Shown piece by piece: positions 15,236 to 23,906 of a stretch of DNA of 23,983 nt (its first letter is position 1; every line of letters begins with the position of its first letter). The translations under genes and the position numbers were made by a program. This stretch comes from CAYSZB01 sp964435475 (GTDB lineage Bacteria > Chloroflexota > Anaerolineae > Anaerolineales > Anaerolineaceae), in NCBI GenBank assembly GCA_964435475.1, contig CAYSZB010000035.1, positions 1 through 23,983 of the forward strand. The letters run 5' to 3'. The notes beneath the pieces are model-generated. The model searched no databases. It was not told where the DNA came from and worked only from the letters and a program-made list of their open reading frames with translations.

Positions 15236-15811
15236 ATGAAGAGCAACCTGAAAATCTTTATTATTTCTGTCAGTGCCTTGGTCATCCTGGCTTGCGCGTT
15301 ATTCCAGGTGACCCCAACACCCCCACCTCCGATCCCTTCCACTGCGATCCTGCCACCGACAGCTCCCCTGGCAACACCCTTCCCGACACCGATTTCAAGT
15401 GATCCCGCCAGCAATGAGCGCTGGATGCTATATGAAGATGCCCTGGCAGCGCGTCTCCTTTCCATCCCGATATCAAGGGGAGATGGCTATTGCGAATGGC
15501 AGATCCTCGAGCAGGAAGGTCTGGAGGTTTTTGTGTGGGCGATCTGCCAGTTGGCAGGTGATCCAAGTGGCACAGCCACCAGTGTGCCGGTGGTCATCAC
15601 CCTTTCGGGAGATGGGCTGATCGCAGGTGTGGAAATGCCGCGGGATGGATCCCTTTGGGGGGATGATGTTCGCGCGATGTTCCCGGAAGATCTGTGGAGT
15701 GCAATATTCTTCGAAACAGCAGACATTGATGGGATGTGGGCACATATCCAATCACGACATGTAAACCCGGAACCACCTTTGATCGCTCTCTCAGGCATTC
15801 TTTTACCATAG
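15236..15811 (+). CDS. Lipoprotein of unknown function, 191 aa
   Basis: The start at 15236 is chosen because GAGG (15226-15229) is six bases upstream; ATG 15233 and 15224 are in frame but too close to or overlap this site. The signal peptide ends in the lipobox VILAC with Cys20, so the protein should be lipid-anchored outside the membrane. A Thr/Pro-rich linker (about 26-52) joins it to a globular domain of about 135 residues, with two Cys (CEW and AICQ) that could pair. Such linkers are common in Chloroflexota surface lipoproteins. I do not recognise the domain. A weak AT-rich promoter region lies at 15180-15220, downstream of the previous terminator, so this begins a new transcription unit. 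Confidence 0.75.
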   Translation: MKSNLKIFIISVSALVILACALFQVTPTPPPPIPSTAILPPTAPLATPFPTPISSDPASNERWMLYEDALAARLLSIPISRGDGYCEWQILEQEGLEVFVWAICQLAGDPSGTATSVPVVITLSGDGLIAGVEMPRDGSLWGDDVRAMFPEDLWSAIFFETADIDGMWAHIQSRHVNPEPPLIALSGILLP

Positions 15812-15845
15812 TTGAATTTCAGCCTTTTGAGTTGTTTAATCTGTC

Positions 15846-16235
15846 ATGGACCGTAAAAGATTGTTACTCCTGATTTCCGCAACTGTAATCGTACTGACAT
15901 GCCTTGGTGCTTTCCTGGTGCTTGAAATGCTCGAGCACCCGATAAGACACAGGGTGGATGATATTCTATATGATAATTACAACCATTACCTGGCTTGTGA
16001 GGATCTGCCGGTGACGGATGAGGTCAGGTCTGCCATCAAAACCCACCAGGACGTCCTTGATGCAGTTGATCAACTTGCCCCGGGTATAGTGGGCTGGCAA
16101 ATGGAAGAGGTTTGTCCGGGAAGAGGTGATATTCTCTTCTGGTATGGCTCACATGACCAGCGCAACCAGGTGGAGGCATTGATCGGGTCTGAAGAGAGAT
16201 TTTTTGGCATCCCCATCAGGATGCGGAACCAGTAA
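15846..16235 (+). CDS. Single-pass membrane protein of unknown function, 129 aa
   Basis: Unrecognised. A short basic start (MDRKR) is followed by one hydrophobic helix (about 6-27), then a soluble domain, so it is probably membrane-anchored with the C-terminal domain outside. Two Cys (ACEDL and EVCPG) could form a disulfide. The tail around WYGSHDQRNQVEALIG resembles a small alpha/beta fold. No clear ribosome binding site precedes the ATG. It follows the lipoprotein gene by 34 bases and may share its transcript. Confidence 0.6.
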   Translation: MDRKRLLLLISATVIVLTCLGAFLVLEMLEHPIRHRVDDILYDNYNHYLACEDLPVTDEVRSAIKTHQDVLDAVDQLAPGIVGWQMEEVCPGRGDILFWYGSHDQRNQVEALIGSEERFFGIPIRMRNQ

Positions 16236-16321
16236 ATCGCTGTATGATCACTGTATAAGTGTTTACCCTTGTCTGGATTATGCCCTGTGCTTCCTGTGGT
16301 AACATTAGCAAATTCTGTACT

Positions 16322-16759
16322 ATGAAAAAGCAAATTAGAAACACCCTTCTGATCATCTTGGGCACGCTATGCGTGATTCTTGCTGGTTTGGGTGTGTTTA
16401 TCCCCATCCTGCCAACGACCCCTTTCCTGTTATTGGCAGCTTTCTTATATGCCCGCAGTTCCGAGCGATTTCTCAACTGGCTTCTAACCAACCGTTTGTT
16501 CGGTAGGTTCATTTCCAACTACCGGGATGGTTTGGGTATTCCATTGTTACAAAAGATTTCGACAATCATGGCGCTTTGGGTGACCATAGGTGTATCCATC
16601 GCGCTGTTTGCTGATGCCTGGTGGTTGCGTATCTTATTGATGGGGATTGCTCTGGGGGTCACAATCCACCTCATCAGGGTCAGGACACTTAAACTACAAA
16701 CCAAAGAAGAACCGGGAACCGCCGTTATGGCAAAACCCTGCAACGAACAGGAAGAATAA
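16322..16759 (+). CDS. DUF454 family membrane protein (YbaN-like)
   Basis: A 145-residue protein starting at ATG 16322; an upstream in-frame GTG (16259) would add a non-typical leader. The N-terminal block GTLCVILAGLGVFIPILPTTPFLLLAAF, then YARSSERFLNWLL and NYRDGLGIPLLQKI, are hallmarks of DUF454 (E. coli YbaN). Three to four membrane helices are expected (about 7-35, 80-94, 96-115). The family is widespread inner-membrane proteins of unknown function. The C-terminal tail (about 118-145) is hydrophilic. The gene is followed 12 bases later by the GNAT-like gene, so the two are probably co-transcribed. Confidence 0.88.
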   Translation: MKKQIRNTLLIILGTLCVILAGLGVFIPILPTTPFLLLAAFLYARSSERFLNWLLTNRLFGRFISNYRDGLGIPLLQKISTIMALWVTIGVSIALFADAWWLRILLMGIALGVTIHLIRVRTLKLQTKEEPGTAVMAKPCNEQEE

Positions 16760-16771
16760 GAGGAGGTTCAA

Positions 16772-17887
16772 ATGTTCATCCACCCAGTGAGAACCAAGCA
16801 TGATCTGAAATCATTTATTGGACTTCCTTACACACTTTACCGCGATGATCCTTTATGGGTGGCACCACTGCGCAGTGAGCAGTGGTCACAATTCAACCCG
16901 GTGAAAAACCCCATGCTGGAGCACTGTACCTACCAGTTATTCCTGCTCAAAGAGGGAGACAAGGTACTGGGACGCATCTCGGCGTTTACGGATCGCCTGG
17001 CATTGGACCACTGGCAGCAACCCATCGGTCTGTTTGGCTCATTTGAGTGTGTCAATGACCCAGTGGCAGCCAGTATGTTGCTTGATGCAGCCGCCACTTG
17101 GCTTCGAGTCCAGGGCATGCAAGTCATGCGCGGACCGTGGTCATTTGCCTCGCAGGAGTGGGGACTGGTTGTGGAAGGATTCGAACCCCAACCGGTTATC
17201 CTGGCACCATACAACCCACCTTACTACAATAATTTCATGACAGGTTTTGGCCTTTCCAAGGTCATGGACTTGCTGGTCTATGAAGCGGATATGCAAAAGG
17301 GTTATCGCATCCCGGAGCGCATCCTGACCCTGACTGAAAGGATCGCGCAGCGTTATGGCGTCAGAGTGAGACCAATTGATATGAACCATTTGGAAGCGGA
17401 TGTGGTCACCATCATGCGCCTGGCGAACCAATCCATCTCGGATAACTGGGGCTATTACCCGGTGACTGATGCCGAGGCACGGGCGATGGCGCATGACCTC
17501 AAGCAGATCGTCAACCCTGAAGCGCTTTTGCTTGCTGAAGATGCCAGTGGGGAACCGATCGGCTTTGCGCTTTCCCTGCCGGACGTTAACCAGGTCTTGA
17601 AGGGGTTAAATGGCAGGTTGTTGCCTTTCGGTTGGTTGAAGATGTTGATCGAATTGCCCAAATTGAAAGTTTACCGTATGTGGGCACTGGGTGTGGTGCC
17701 TGAATACCAGGGCAAGGCCATCGATACCCTTTTATACCGTGCCACGCATGATGCCCTGGCGCAATTGAATGTGCGCATGGAGATCAACTATGTATTGGAG
17801 AACAATGACCGGATGAACAATGCGATCGTAAAATTGGGGGCAACAGTCATTAGACGCTACCGGGTGTATGACAAGAAAATTTTGTAA
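16772..17887 (+). CDS. GNAT-like N-acyltransferase, YghO type
   Basis: A 371-residue protein with the layout of the YghO-like family, long proteins with a C-terminal GNAT acyltransferase fold. The N-terminal half has blocks FIGLPYTLYRDDPLWVAPL, GRISAFTDRLALDHW and FGSFECVNDP typical of this group. The C-terminal part shows the GNAT beta4-alpha3 region WALGVVPEYQGKAIDTLLY, where the usual R/QxxGxG/A turn reads YQGKA, then EINYVLENNDRMNNAIVKLG, typical of GNAT C-termini. Substrate unknown. A strong AGAGGAGGT site precedes the ATG. The terminator at 17919 ends the unit. Confidence 0.8.
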   Translation: MFIHPVRTKHDLKSFIGLPYTLYRDDPLWVAPLRSEQWSQFNPVKNPMLEHCTYQLFLLKEGDKVLGRISAFTDRLALDHWQQPIGLFGSFECVNDPVAASMLLDAAATWLRVQGMQVMRGPWSFASQEWGLVVEGFEPQPVILAPYNPPYYNNFMTGFGLSKVMDLLVYEADMQKGYRIPERILTLTERIAQRYGVRVRPIDMNHLEADVVTIMRLANQSISDNWGYYPVTDAEARAMAHDLKQIVNPEALLLAEDASGEPIGFALSLPDVNQVLKGLNGRLLPFGWLKMLIELPKLKVYRMWALGVVPEYQGKAIDTLLYRATHDALAQLNVRMEINYVLENNDRMNNAIVKLGATVIRRYRVYDKKIL

Positions 17888-17918
17888 AAAAGCTTCTGAA
17901 CCTTCTAATTCATAAAAC

Positions 17919-17958
17919 AAGCAGCTGGTTGACTTAGATATTTGTCAACCAGCTGCTT
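17919..17958. terminator. Bidirectional terminator between convergent genes
   Basis: A perfect 15-bp stem (17919-17933 with 17944-17958) around a 10-base loop, with AAAA on the left and TTT on the right. It lies between the convergent GNAT-like and solute-binding-protein genes and should serve both. Confidence 0.9.
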
Positions 17959-17989
17959 TGTAGTGTTCTGGAGTTATTATTAGCTTATT

Positions 17990-19273
17990 TTAATTTAGCG
18001 CATCCAGGGCAGTTTGGGCTTCCTGGGCAGCATTTGTCATCACGGCTGTGACATCGGCAAATTTATCCAGGATGACAGTTTCAAGTGCTTTACGCAGTGC
18101 CGGGTCTGCGGCTTCGTTCCAGTACTTTGTGAAGGTGTAAGCCCGTGGCGCAAGGTGATTCAACTCATTTATCCATACGCCTTCAATCGGATCAGTGCTC
18201 AGGCCGGAAGACTCGGCCACAGATTTGACCGCCGGTAATGCCCAGTCCTTCCAAACTTCAGCGCCACCCTCACCGGTGTAATAGCTCAGGAAGGTATAAG
18301 CGGCAGTGGGGCGTTGGGAGGTGCTGGCGATTCCGAAACCACCCCAGAACAGGACGTTTGCCCTGACCTTATCCTGTGGCGGGGCGACCAGGCCCAGGTC
18401 AATATTGGGATTCTCGAGGAAACCAGCCTGCGGCCATCGTCCAAAGAGGTACATGGCTGCTTTACCATTGGCAAACTCGGTATTGCCGCCACCCCAAGAA
18501 TTCAGGTCAGCTGGTGGAGGTGCAACACGGTATTTGTTGTACAGGTCGGCATAGAACTGGACTGCACGAATGGTTTCTGGTGAGTCCATGTAGCCAACGA
18601 AATTCTTTCCATTGTTGCTGATCAGAGATCCGCCAGCAGCCGCCACCCAGTATTCAAAGCCTGTGGTCCAACTAGCTGGCAATTGGATGCCGTAGATGTC
18701 AATCTTGCCATCGCCATCCGTATCCTGGGTCAGGTCCAGGGCAATGTCAAGCATGTCATCCCATGTCCAACCTTCTTCAGGGTAGGGAATGCCGGCTTCA
18801 TCAAAGATGGTTTTGTTATAGTAAACTGCCAGCGGTGAGTAGTCCTTGGGCAGGAGATACTGTTGCCCGTTAACCTGCCCCGGCTCAAGCAAACCCGGCA
18901 GGTAGATGGTCGGGTCGAAAGCGTTGGTGGTCATGTAGTCATTGAGGGGGATGAAGGCGCCTTTTTCAACGAATGAAGGCACGGCATCATCGCCAACCTG
19001 CATGACATCTGGGGCGGCTTTGGCTGAGAGCTGGGTGAGCAGTCGGGCATAATAATCACTGCCGGCGACAGGTTCAAGCTGCACAATAATGTCAGAGTTA
19101 CCAGCTTCAAAGTTCTGGATGATCGTCTGGTGGGGAGCAAGACCTTCACCACTGTCACCAGTGCCCACGCGGATCACGGCGAGACCTTCTGCTTCAGGTG
19201 TCGGAGTGGCTTTAGGTGCGCAAGCTGAAAGAATAAAAAGACTTACAATAAACAAGGTCAGTACTTTCTTCAT
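17990..19273 (-). CDS. Extracellular solute-binding lipoprotein of an ABC importer (family 1)
   Basis: A 427-residue binding protein on the minus strand. ATG at 19273 is chosen because GGAGG lies just upstream and it opens a canonical lipoprotein signal (MKKVLTLFIVSLFILSAC, lipid-bearing Cys18); the longer frame from 19318 would add an atypical leader. A TPTPEAE linker follows. The mature part has the family-1 sugar-binding pattern: VAGSDYYARLLTQLSAKAAPDV, YLLPKDYSPLAVYYNKTIFDEAG and WTWDDMLDIA, with an FANGKAAMYLFGRWP block later. It resembles binding proteins for oligosaccharides. The aspartate-rich DTDGDGKIDIYG near residue 180 resembles a calcium-binding loop. No permease or ATPase gene is adjacent in the window, so it may be an orphan or work with a distant importer. 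Confidence 0.92.
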   Translation of the reverse strand: MKKVLTLFIVSLFILSACAPKATPTPEAEGLAVIRVGTGDSGEGLAPHQTIIQNFEAGNSDIIVQLEPVAGSDYYARLLTQLSAKAAPDVMQVGDDAVPSFVEKGAFIPLNDYMTTNAFDPTIYLPGLLEPGQVNGQQYLLPKDYSPLAVYYNKTIFDEAGIPYPEEGWTWDDMLDIALDLTQDTDGDGKIDIYGIQLPASWTTGFEYWVAAAGGSLISNNGKNFVGYMDSPETIRAVQFYADLYNKYRVAPPPADLNSWGGGNTEFANGKAAMYLFGRWPQAGFLENPNIDLGLVAPPQDKVRANVLFWGGFGIASTSQRPTAAYTFLSYYTGEGGAEVWKDWALPAVKSVAESSGLSTDPIEGVWINELNHLAPRAYTFTKYWNEAADPALRKALETVILDKFADVTAVMTNAAQEAQTALDALN

Positions 19274-19301
19274 TTTTCCTCCAATGTAAATTCTCAATCC
19301 A

Positions 19302-19331
19302 AATATAGCACAATCCATCCTCCAATAGCAA
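19302..19331 (-). promoter_or_regulatory. Promoter candidate for the solute-binding protein gene
   Basis: On the minus strand TTGCTA (19331-19326) and TATATT (19307-19302) are 18 bases apart, placing the start about 25 bases before the ATG at 19273. Confidence 0.5.
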
Positions 19332-19534
19332 ATGAAAAGATTTGACGAGAATTATCTGTTTGATAACAGAGTCTTGGCAAGCGTCCCAAAAATTTTATCT
19401 AAGAGATTTATTTACGAATGAGAAAGGAGAAGTAGACTTACCTTATTACTTCTAAATTTCAGTTGCATATATGTTTGCGATAGTGTAAGATGAGTTTGAC
19501 GTATGTATTGATAAGAATGTGTCAGGAGGTATGT

Positions 19535-19897
19535 ATGATCGTCACAGCATGGAATAATGGTGCCCACAGCCGAAACGGGGTGGGTTATGGAATACGGATA
19601 CCCTTGGAAGACCGAGATATCCACTTCAAGCCTGAATGGACCCAGATCTTAATCGAACTGCAAGGCGAACCAGAGCCTGTCGAAATTGCCATTGACCAGG
19701 AGAAGTTGTGGGGCGAAGGCGAGCATCCCCTGGTGGATGCGCGGATCGGGCGCTGGCTGCGGAGGGAAGGCCTTGCACCCTGGCGGATGGGTAACCCCCC
19801 ACGGATGGCGATGGAAGCACTGGGTGAGAACCGCTTCAGCCTATCCAAGGTAGCTGGGGAGAGTGAAGGCCATCGCCGGCGCGGAACAGGGCTGTAA
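19535..19897 (+). CDS. Conserved-looking hypothetical protein, 120 aa
   Basis: The start at 19535 is set by a strong AGGAGGT site (19524-19530), four bases upstream. The ATG at 19531 is out of frame, and the longer in-frame version lacks a site. The soluble protein has distinctive blocks: WNNGAHSRNGVGYGIRIP, EDRDIHFKPEWTQILIEL, then IGRWLRREGLAPWRMGNPPR and ENRFSL. I recall similar uncharacterised bacterial proteins but cannot name a family. The Trp-rich, beta-prone pattern suggests a small compact beta domain. The C-terminal tail (about 103-120) is basic and polar and looks disordered. Confidence 0.75.
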   Translation: MIVTAWNNGAHSRNGVGYGIRIPLEDRDIHFKPEWTQILIELQGEPEPVEIAIDQEKLWGEGEHPLVDARIGRWLRREGLAPWRMGNPPRMAMEALGENRFSLSKVAGESEGHRRRGTGL

Positions 19898-19916
19898 ACT
19901 ATCCCCCCCATAAATA

Positions 19917-20516
19917 ATGAACTGTCACACCTGGCCGGGTAATAGGAAAAGCAGGGTTATCACCCTTACAGGCTTAGGGCTGGGACTGCTTTTACTGGTC
20001 AGCGCCTGCCAAAAAATACCAATTTTACAAGGGAAGAGTGAGATTGGGCTTGAGCCCGGGGTAACTGCAGGTGAGGACTTTGCTATTTATCTATTTTCAG
20101 GGAAAATACCGCCAAGCCAGGTGCTGGAGGGTGTGTCCTTATTGCTGGAAAGTCAGCCCTTGATCAGCCAGGCGGAAATCCTTAAGTACACATTCCAGAC
20201 CCATACCATTCACCTGACCAGGGAAGGTGTGGATAAACTCACCAACCTGCAGGTGCCGGTTAATGGGATCGCTTTTGCGGCTTGTGTGGATGGAAAGCAA
20301 ATCTACCGCGGGTCATTTTGGGCGGCATATTCTTCCCTGTCTTATAATGGAGTGATAATTGACCCCTTGTTGGTCAGCCAGGATAACCCGTACTTAGAGA
20401 TTCACCTGGGTTATCCTGATGAGTCATTTTTTACCGGACAGGATCCCAGAGGTGATCAACGCATTATGAACAAACTCGAAGAGGCTGGCAAGCTACGGTG
20501 GGACGATTTGCCATAA
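19917..20516 (+). CDS. Lipoprotein of unknown function, 199 aa
   Basis: A basic N-terminus and hydrophobic core (GLGLGLLLLVSAC) end in a lipobox with Cys31, so the product is likely a lipid-anchored surface protein. The first 13 residues are longer than usual for a signal peptide; no ribosome binding site precedes ATG 19917, and no better start is visible. The mature domain begins around EIGLEPGVTAGEDFAIYLFSG and is alpha/beta with no recognised motif. The sections on a ligand-like value (LLLESQPLISQAEI, IHLTREGVDKL) do not allow a function call. The gene follows the 120-aa unknown after 19 bases. Confidence 0.75.
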   Translation: MNCHTWPGNRKSRVITLTGLGLGLLLLVSACQKIPILQGKSEIGLEPGVTAGEDFAIYLFSGKIPPSQVLEGVSLLLESQPLISQAEILKYTFQTHTIHLTREGVDKLTNLQVPVNGIAFAACVDGKQIYRGSFWAAYSSLSYNGVIIDPLLVSQDNPYLEIHLGYPDESFFTGQDPRGDQRIMNKLEEAGKLRWDDLP

Positions 20517-20578
20517 CAAGCAGCCAATGATAAAATGTTTCAAAACCTAACATCAGAAGGCAATTTTCAAAAGAAAAT

Positions 20579-21304
20579 ATGGAAAATGCTGCCAGGAAAT
20601 CAACATTACTAAAAATGACAAGAGCAAAGAAGCCAGTATTTTACAGGGAAATCCTGTTTATTTGCTTCCTATCAGTCCTGGTAGGTACTGCATTTTCACT
20701 TCCTCAAAATGATGGTATCCAGGCGCAGGATGAAAAAATGATCGTTGCCTGTGTGGGCGACAGTATAACCTACGGGTACGGTGTACGCCATAACCTCAAT
20801 TTAGATTCATACCCTGCCATCCTGCAAAGAAAACTGGGAGATAATTACCAAGTCTTGAATTTTGGGGTAAGCAATTCAGCCCTGACATATGCCAGCTACA
20901 ATCCTTACTGGGAAACCGACAGTTATTATGAATCCATGGTGAGTAACCCAAACATTGTGTTGATCATGTTAGGCACAAATGACACATGGCATTACAGATT
21001 TTCTGCCGATTTATTCGAGGGGGACCTGATGTACATGATCTCACTTTATCAATCCCTTCCCTCTCAGCCCACCGTCTACCTGCTGACACCACCTGACGCT
21101 TTCAGTATCGCGGATGGGGAGGTCATCGAAAACGAACTTGTCCCGCTTATCCACAAAATCGGAGAGCAGGCAGGTGTGGAAGTAATCGATATTTTTCCCT
21201 TAACAAAGGACCAGAAAAAATATTACATCAGCGATGCCATTCATCCTAATGCATTTGGCAACTACCTGATCTCCAAACTTGTCTTTAAAGCTATCACCAA
21301 CTGA
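20579..21304 (+). CDS. SGNH/GDSL-family hydrolase
   Basis: A 241-residue secreted or membrane-anchored SGNH hydrolase. An N-terminal hydrophobic segment (about 23-42) is a signal peptide or anchor. The four conserved blocks are visible: GDSIT (60-64) with the nucleophile Ser62, FGVSNS (95-100) with the oxyanion Gly, GTND (132-135) with the oxyanion Asn, and DAIHPN (219-224) with Asp219 and His222. The family includes esterases, lipases and acetyl-esterases acting on lipids or carbohydrates; the arrangement resembles the arylesterase/acyl-CoA thioesterase group. A shorter start at ATG 20615 is possible, since no strong ribosome binding site marks either. Confidence 0.9.
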   Translation: MENAARKSTLLKMTRAKKPVFYREILFICFLSVLVGTAFSLPQNDGIQAQDEKMIVACVGDSITYGYGVRHNLNLDSYPAILQRKLGDNYQVLNFGVSNSALTYASYNPYWETDSYYESMVSNPNIVLIMLGTNDTWHYRFSADLFEGDLMYMISLYQSLPSQPTVYLLTPPDAFSIADGEVIENELVPLIHKIGEQAGVEVIDIFPLTKDQKKYYISDAIHPNAFGNYLISKLVFKAITN

Positions 21305-21371
21305 TCGATTTACTTGTTTTTAGGGGGAATCTGGGCGGATTACTTCAAAAACCTGATAAAATCGCCTGATT

Positions 21372-22607
21372 ATGAACAATTTGCTCAAACGTATTCGATA
21401 TTATCCCAGGTTCGGCTTGATCATGCTGGCATATATTGCCTTTATTGCCCTGGGGATGCCAGACGGGTTGCTGGGTGTAGCCTGGCCATCCATCCGGCAT
21501 GGATTTGGCGTTCCCCTGGATGCACTTGGTTACCTTTGGGCAGTCTCGATCACAGGTTACATACTTTCAGCCTTTTTCAGCGGGCGGGTAACAGCATGGC
21601 TGGGGGTGGGCAAGGTGTTGGCGATCAGTTGTTTGATGACCGGCATTGGCCTTATCGGTTATACACTTGTTCCACAATGGTGGATGATGGTAGCGCTAGG
21701 TATCTTATCCGGATTGGGGGCTGGTGCTATCGATACCGGTTTAAATGCGTATGTGGAAGCACATTTTAACCCAGGATTGATGCAATGGCTGCATGCCTGT
21801 TACGGGATCGGCATAACAGGCGGCCCTCTGATCATGACATATGGACTTAATGCATTTGCCAACTGGCGACCGGGATACATCGTCGTGGGAACCCTCCAAC
21901 TGATCCTGGCATTGGTCTTCACCCTCACTTTACCCAAGTGGAAAGATGATGGAGCAACTGGAAATAATGAGAAATTGTTGCGTGAAACTGGCAAAGGGAT
22001 CAAGTTAGGAGAGACTTTGCGCGAGGGACAAGTATGGATGGGCTTAATCCAATTCTTGTTGTATGTGGGCTCTGAAGTCTCGATCGGCACCTGGACCTAC
22101 ACCCTGCTGACCGAGTCGCGCAACATAGAACCGGAAATTGCCGGCTTGTTGACCGGCTCTTATTGGGGGATGTTCACTGTTGGGCGGATCATCGCCGGTT
22201 TGTTTGCACGTAGAATTGGGATCAATAAACTGGTGCTGGGATCTCTTGTTTTAGCTTTTATCGCCTCGTTATTACTCTGGTGGAACCCGGCAGAGTGGTC
22301 GAATATTGCCGCGATCGCCATGGTCGGGTTAGCTATCGCACCGATATTCCCTGCATTGGTCTCTGGTACCAGTCAACGTGTGGGTGAGAAGCATGCTGCC
22401 AACACAATCGGCATTCAAATGGCTGCTTCGGGTTTGGCGGCTGTGGTAATCGCACTGGTAGGGGTTCTGGCAAGGCGGATCTCACTCGAGATCATCCCAT
22501 TATGCCTTGTTGTCCTTTTTGGGTTACAGATCGGTATCTATGTAACAGGCATGCGCCAAAGAAGGAAAAAAATAAACAAGGCAATAGGCCAATCAATCAA
22601 AATTTAA
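21372..22607 (+). CDS. MFS transporter, 12 membrane segments
   Basis: A 411-residue major facilitator superfamily permease. The first helix contains IALGMPDGLLGVAWPSIRHGFG, typical of a sugar/fucose-permease-like branch, and the loop between helices 2 and 3 carries SGRVTAWLGVGKVL, the usual MFS A motif. A central cytoplasmic loop (about 195-220) divides two halves of six helices; the C-terminal half has GMFTVGRIIAGLFARRIGINKL, a second A-like motif. Substrate not determined; sugar export or uptake is plausible. No ribosome binding site is obvious. It runs convergent with the GH172 gene, with 74 bases between the two stops. Confidence 0.88.
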   Translation: MNNLLKRIRYYPRFGLIMLAYIAFIALGMPDGLLGVAWPSIRHGFGVPLDALGYLWAVSITGYILSAFFSGRVTAWLGVGKVLAISCLMTGIGLIGYTLVPQWWMMVALGILSGLGAGAIDTGLNAYVEAHFNPGLMQWLHACYGIGITGGPLIMTYGLNAFANWRPGYIVVGTLQLILALVFTLTLPKWKDDGATGNNEKLLRETGKGIKLGETLREGQVWMGLIQFLLYVGSEVSIGTWTYTLLTESRNIEPEIAGLLTGSYWGMFTVGRIIAGLFARRIGINKLVLGSLVLAFIASLLLWWNPAEWSNIAAIAMVGLAIAPIFPALVSGTSQRVGEKHAANTIGIQMAASGLAAVVIALVGVLARRISLEIIPLCLVVLFGLQIGIYVTGMRQRRKKINKAIGQSIKI

Positions 22608-22681
22608 AAGATCTTTTTTGTTTAAAGTGTAGTGAATCCAAGGCAATAAATGGTTGTAACCAGGTAAATCCACTATTCCTG

Positions 22682-23842
22682 TTAATGTTTAGCGTATTTT
22701 TTCTTGATCTCAACCATCTCGTCGGTCAAGATCAGAGGTTTACCCTGGCATTCATTATCCGGGTCTTTTTGCCATTTTCCGGAATTATCCCGCTTTACGG
22801 GCATGCGCTGTTTGACCGATGGCGGGGATGCAATTGGAGATGGCTTTTGCGCATACCAATAGGCGACTGAGCTGACCTCGTTCGCCAGATGGTTGGCGTG
22901 ACCGACCTCAATTGAGACCCTGAGCTCACGGGTGAAGCGCACTGGGTTCTCGAGGTGGAAGACATAACTTGTCTGGTAACCACTGTTACCGCGGTAAAGT
23001 TCCATCTCGGGGATGGGGATGGTGTGCCCTTCGAAAATCGATGACCCGTTGCGCATAAAGGCATTGGGCTGCATGCCAAAAGCCTGGTTGAAGTAATCTT
23101 CACTGCCGGTGCCGTGCAAGTCGGGCGGCCATTTGTAGCCATCCACCCAGATCATATCATCGCCCTCGCCCCACCAGTTGCCGGTGAAGTTGGTGACTGA
23201 CAGGTTACAGCCAATGTAGTGACCACGACCTTTGGTATCCAGGATGATGTAATTGTTCTCCCAGGCGGTCAGTTCCTTGTTAATGACATCGGCATCGGGT
23301 GTGTTGACTGTGACCTCGGAACCCCAGCCAGAAAATGGGTTGGCGCGGCGAAATTCGGCATGGAAGTAGGCACAATTGGGAGGGAATTCCGGCAGGGTTT
23401 CATGATCGACATAAAAGTACTGCCAATGTGGTTCATCACTCTCGTTGACCAGTTCAATGCGGATATGCCTGGCGAAGGGCATCGGGACGTAACAGTTCAA
23501 GGCACATGGACGGTTGAAGAGGTATGGTGTATTGGTTGAGGCTGAGAACAAGGCGGATTGGAAGGAATTGACCATGGAATGGCCCAGGCAAAAGAAATCT
23601 CCCAGGGGGACCAGGACACTGGGATAGGGGGCGTCATCATAGGTGATCTTAATGAGACACTCACGGTAATGACCCACCTGGGTCATCCAGATATGGGTGA
23701 TCTGGGCGGGTCCGTCCAGGTCTGCGAGGATGGCGGTGGCATGCGGGGGGATGGTGATGGCGTCTGCGTTGCGCCCAGTTTGATCCCAGGAAGAAACCCT
23801 CCTGGTCTGGCGATCTAGAATTTGAGAGAGGTCGTTTAACAT
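22682..23842 (-). CDS. GH172 glycoside hydrolase (DUF2961)
   Basis: A 386-residue protein of the DUF2961 family, now glycoside hydrolase family 172, whose known members cleave alpha-D-fructofuranosides or D-arabinofuranosides. Two signature blocks are seen: NWWGEGDDMIWVDG (222-235) with E226 and GTGSEDYFNQAF (244-255) with E248. In a characterised family member the nucleophile and acid/base Glu lie about 21 residues apart, matching the spacing here. ATG at 23842 follows an AAGGAAA site. No signal peptide is present, so it probably acts in the cytoplasm on an imported sugar. It starts a transcription unit running left; the neighbours at 22682 and below are convergent. Confidence 0.9.
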   Translation of the reverse strand: MLNDLSQILDRQTRRVSSWDQTGRNADAITIPPHATAILADLDGPAQITHIWMTQVGHYRECLIKITYDDAPYPSVLVPLGDFFCLGHSMVNSFQSALFSASTNTPYLFNRPCALNCYVPMPFARHIRIELVNESDEPHWQYFYVDHETLPEFPPNCAYFHAEFRRANPFSGWGSEVTVNTPDADVINKELTAWENNYIILDTKGRGHYIGCNLSVTNFTGNWWGEGDDMIWVDGYKWPPDLHGTGSEDYFNQAFGMQPNAFMRNGSSIFEGHTIPIPEMELYRGNSGYQTSYVFHLENPVRFTRELRVSIEVGHANHLANEVSSVAYWYAQKPSPIASPPSVKQRMPVKRDNSGKWQKDPDNECQGKPLILTDEMVEIKKKYAKH

Positions 23843-23900
23843 GATTTTTTCCTTTCAGAAATGGAACCCTCGTGTTGTTCGAAGACACAAGCTATACTTA

Positions 23901-23906
23901 ATTATA
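23901..23906 (-). promoter_or_regulatory. TATAAT box before the GH172 gene
   Basis: On the minus strand a perfect TATAAT lies about 60 bases before the ATG at 23842. No good -35 box is seen at the right distance, so it is only a candidate. The rest of 23843-23983 is AT-rich with no gene. Confidence 0.35.

Noticed and set aside
17175..17190. A GGATTCGAACCCC string like the T-arm of a reverse-strand tRNA
   Set aside because: It lies inside the GNAT-like gene and codes for GFEPQ; no cloverleaf arms surround it.
22605..22619. AAAAGATCTTTTTT palindrome at the end of the MFS gene
   Set aside because: An AT-only stem with almost no loop; it could aid termination between convergent genes but is not a clear intrinsic terminator.
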